A stretch of DNA of 14,716 bases from Clostridium sp. CAG:169. GTDB lineage: Bacteria; Bacillota; Clostridia; Oscillospirales; Ruminococcaceae. The translations under genes were made by a program, and so were the position numbers. Below, in pieces: positions 13,215 to 14,716 of this stretch. Position 1 is the first letter of the stretch. The number at the start of each line of letters is the position of its first letter. The notes below the pieces were generated by a model. That model was not told where the DNA came from and ran no database searches. It saw nothing but the letters and a program-made list of their open reading frames with translations. The stretch spans positions 1 through 14,716 of the forward strand of contig FR880201.1 in the NCBI GenBank assembly GCA_000435195.1, written 5' to 3'.

Positions 13215-14594
13215 TTATTTTCCCACACAGAAGCGTTCAAAAACCTGGTCGATGACCGCATTGGATGCCCGTTCACCGGTCAGCTCCAGCAGGCTGTCGA
13301 TTGCCGAGTCGATACAGACATTCACCGCATCCAGCGTTTCTCCGCCGTCCAGCGCCTGCTTTGCCTGCTCCATCGTTTTCCACGCTTCTTCCACACAGCT
13401 GCGTTGACGTTCATTTGCAATCACACCCGCCGAGCTGTCCAGCTGGTCCAGCTTCAGCAGACGGCAGATTTCCTGCTCCAGCGCCTGCACGCCTTCACCC
13501 TCACTGGCAGAAATCTGCACCAGATGTCCGATTTTTTCCCGGATTTTCTCGATGTCGATTCTGCGCGGCAGGTCACTCTTGTTGATGATTGCCACCACCG
13601 GACGGTCCTTGATTTTTTCAATCAGCTCCAGGTCCTCCGCCGACAGCTCCTCCGAGCTGTCAAACACCGCCAGCACCAGATAGCTGCTGTTTAGGCGCTT
13701 TCTGGCAAGCTCCACGCCCATTCTCTCCACCGGGTCATCGGTGTCCCGCAGCCCTGCTGTGTCGGCTAAGTGCAGCACAACCTCCCCTAAGCGGATGGTG
13801 TCCTCCACGATGTCGCGGGTCGTTCCTGGAATCTGGGTCACAATGCTCTTCTGTTCCCCGCTGAGCAGGTTCATCAAGGTCGATTTTCCCACGTTGGGAC
13901 GTCCGACGATGACGGTGCTGATGCCTTCCCGCAGCAGCCTGCCGTTGTCATATCCCTTCAAAATTCCTTCCAGCATCCCACAGATTTCATAGACACTGGC
14001 GCGCAGATTTTCGTCGGAAACCTCGTCGATGTCCTCGTCGGGATAGTCCACCCACGCAGCTAGCGCAGAGGAAACGCCCAGCAGTTTTTCCACCACCTGA
14101 TGGATTCGCCGGAAGATGGCTCCGTCGCGGGCTTGCAGCGCCGCCTGTGCGCTCTGCTGACCCTGTGCGGCAATCAGGTCTGCCACTGCCTCCGCCTGTG
14201 TCAGGTTCATCTTCCCGTTGAGGAACGCACGACGGGTAAATTCCCCCGCCTGCGCTGCTCTGGCTCCGGCGTTCAAACAGGCTCTCAGAGTGCGCTGTAC
14301 CAGGTAGATTCCACCGTGGCAGCAGATTTCTGCCACATCCTCTCCGGTGTAGCTTTTGGGTGCGCGGTAAACAAATACCACTGCTTCGTCGATTTCCCCC
14401 TGCCCGTCATGCACCCTGCCAAACAGACCGCGGTATCCGGGCGTATCCTCTGCCTGCTTACCCGAAACCGCTGTAAATACCCTGTCCACTACCTTCAGGG
14501 CATCTGGACCGGACACCCGCACCATCCCGATTCCTCCTGCCGCAACCGGCGTAGAAATCGCTGCGATTGTATCTTGAGCCATTGTGCTGTTCAT
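13215..14594 (-). CDS. mnmE: tRNA modification GTPase MnmE (TrmE)
   Basis: The 459-residue GTPase is the partner of MnmG in tRNA U34 modification. An N-terminal folate-binding domain (IAAISTPVAAGGIGMVRVSG, then AEICCHGG and GEFTRRAFLNGKMNLTQAEA) is followed by a helical domain with an inserted G domain. Its motifs are GRPNVGKST (G1, near 230), GTTRDIVED (G2), DTAGLRDT (G3) and NKSD (G4). The C-terminus ends FCVGK, with the conserved catalytic Cys. I start at the ATG at 14594 (MNSTMAQDTIAAI): AAAGGAAGG is 7 bases upstream. The ATG at 14669 would lie only about three bases after the predicted transcription start. Length is normal. Confidence 0.97.
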   Translation of the reverse strand: MNSTMAQDTIAAISTPVAAGGIGMVRVSGPDALKVVDRVFTAVSGKQAEDTPGYRGLFGRVHDGQGEIDEAVVFVYRAPKSYTGEDVAEICCHGGIYLVQRTLRACLNAGARAAQAGEFTRRAFLNGKMNLTQAEAVADLIAAQGQQSAQAALQARDGAIFRRIHQVVEKLLGVSSALAAWVDYPDEDIDEVSDENLRASVYEICGMLEGILKGYDNGRLLREGISTVIVGRPNVGKSTLMNLLSGEQKSIVTQIPGTTRDIVEDTIRLGEVVLHLADTAGLRDTDDPVERMGVELARKRLNSSYLVLAVFDSSEELSAEDLELIEKIKDRPVVAIINKSDLPRRIDIEKIREKIGHLVQISASEGEGVQALEQEICRLLKLDQLDSSAGVIANERQRSCVEEAWKTMEQAKQALDGGETLDAVNVCIDSAIDSLLELTGERASNAVIDQVFERFCVGK

Positions 14595-14634
14595 GGTCGG
14601 TCCTTCCTTTCTCACTAAACCAATTCTATATTCC

Positions 14635-14653
14635 GACCGCATCCCCTGCGGTC
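14635..14653 (-). other. Hairpin in the mnmE leader
   Basis: Arms GACCGCA and TGCGGTC pair perfectly across a 5-base loop, about 40 bases before the mnmE start. GGTCGG, which overlaps one arm, is also complementary to CCGACC directly before the ATG (14595-14600). Two exclusive foldings are thus possible. Confidence 0.5.
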
Positions 14654-14679
14654 CCTCAAATTTATCCATAGGTATTTAT

Positions 14680-14688
14680 ATTATAGCA
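14680..14688 (-). promoter_or_regulatory. Extended -10 promoter of mnmE
   Basis: The minus strand reads TGCTATAAT, a perfect -10 with TG extension. No good -35 is seen. Transcription would begin near 14672, giving a 78-base leader and ruling out the 14669 ATG as a normal start. Confidence 0.55.
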
Positions 14689-14716
14689 AAGTACAGTTTA
14701 CAAGGGACTACACAGG

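Noticed and set aside
1..14716. Looked for CRISPR arrays, insertion sequences, integrase genes and attachment sites.
   Set aside because: No spaced direct repeat arrays, transposase-like frames or terminal inverted repeats were seen; the tRNA genes are intact with no partial copies nearby.

Overview
The window looks like a stretch of chromosome just beside the replication origin of a low-to-medium GC Firmicute, most likely an anaerobic gut Clostridia member (Oscillospirales/Ruminococcaceae is my inference, not proven). The reasons are the conserved gene order mnmE - mnmG - rsmG - noc - parA(soj) - parB(spo0J), purine-rich Shine-Dalgarno sites, several TTG starts, SigA-type promoters and near-consensus parS sites. 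All genes but one lie on the minus strand, so the window reads from right (origin side) to left.

Right part (about 9250-14716): mnmE and mnmG make the enzyme pair that modifies U34 of tRNAs, rsmG methylates 16S rRNA, and noc is a ParB-family nucleoid occlusion factor. A parS-like site sits between mnmG and rsmG. The gap before noc holds a possible promoter and two strong inverted repeats.

Middle part (about 4760-9250): a secreted serpin on the plus strand interrupts the cluster between noc and parA. It ends in a strong bidirectional terminator shared with noc. Two parS sites lie between the serpin and parA. The parA-parB operon ends with a 55-residue DUF4177-type gene. An acyl-ACP thioesterase follows, preceded by a perfect 36-bp palindrome that may be an operator.

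Left part (1-4450): two tRNA genes, elongator Met(CAT) and Glu(TTC), share a perfect-consensus promoter and end in a terminator. Then comes a probable operon for a GldA/GldF/GldG-like ABC exporter plus a DUF4340 membrane-anchored protein, which runs off the left edge. These four genes probably form one envelope complex of unknown substrate.

Most of the window is conserved housekeeping. The parts worth a second look are the serpin placed among segregation genes, the parS layout, the structured noc leader, the thioesterase palindrome, and the transporter cassette.
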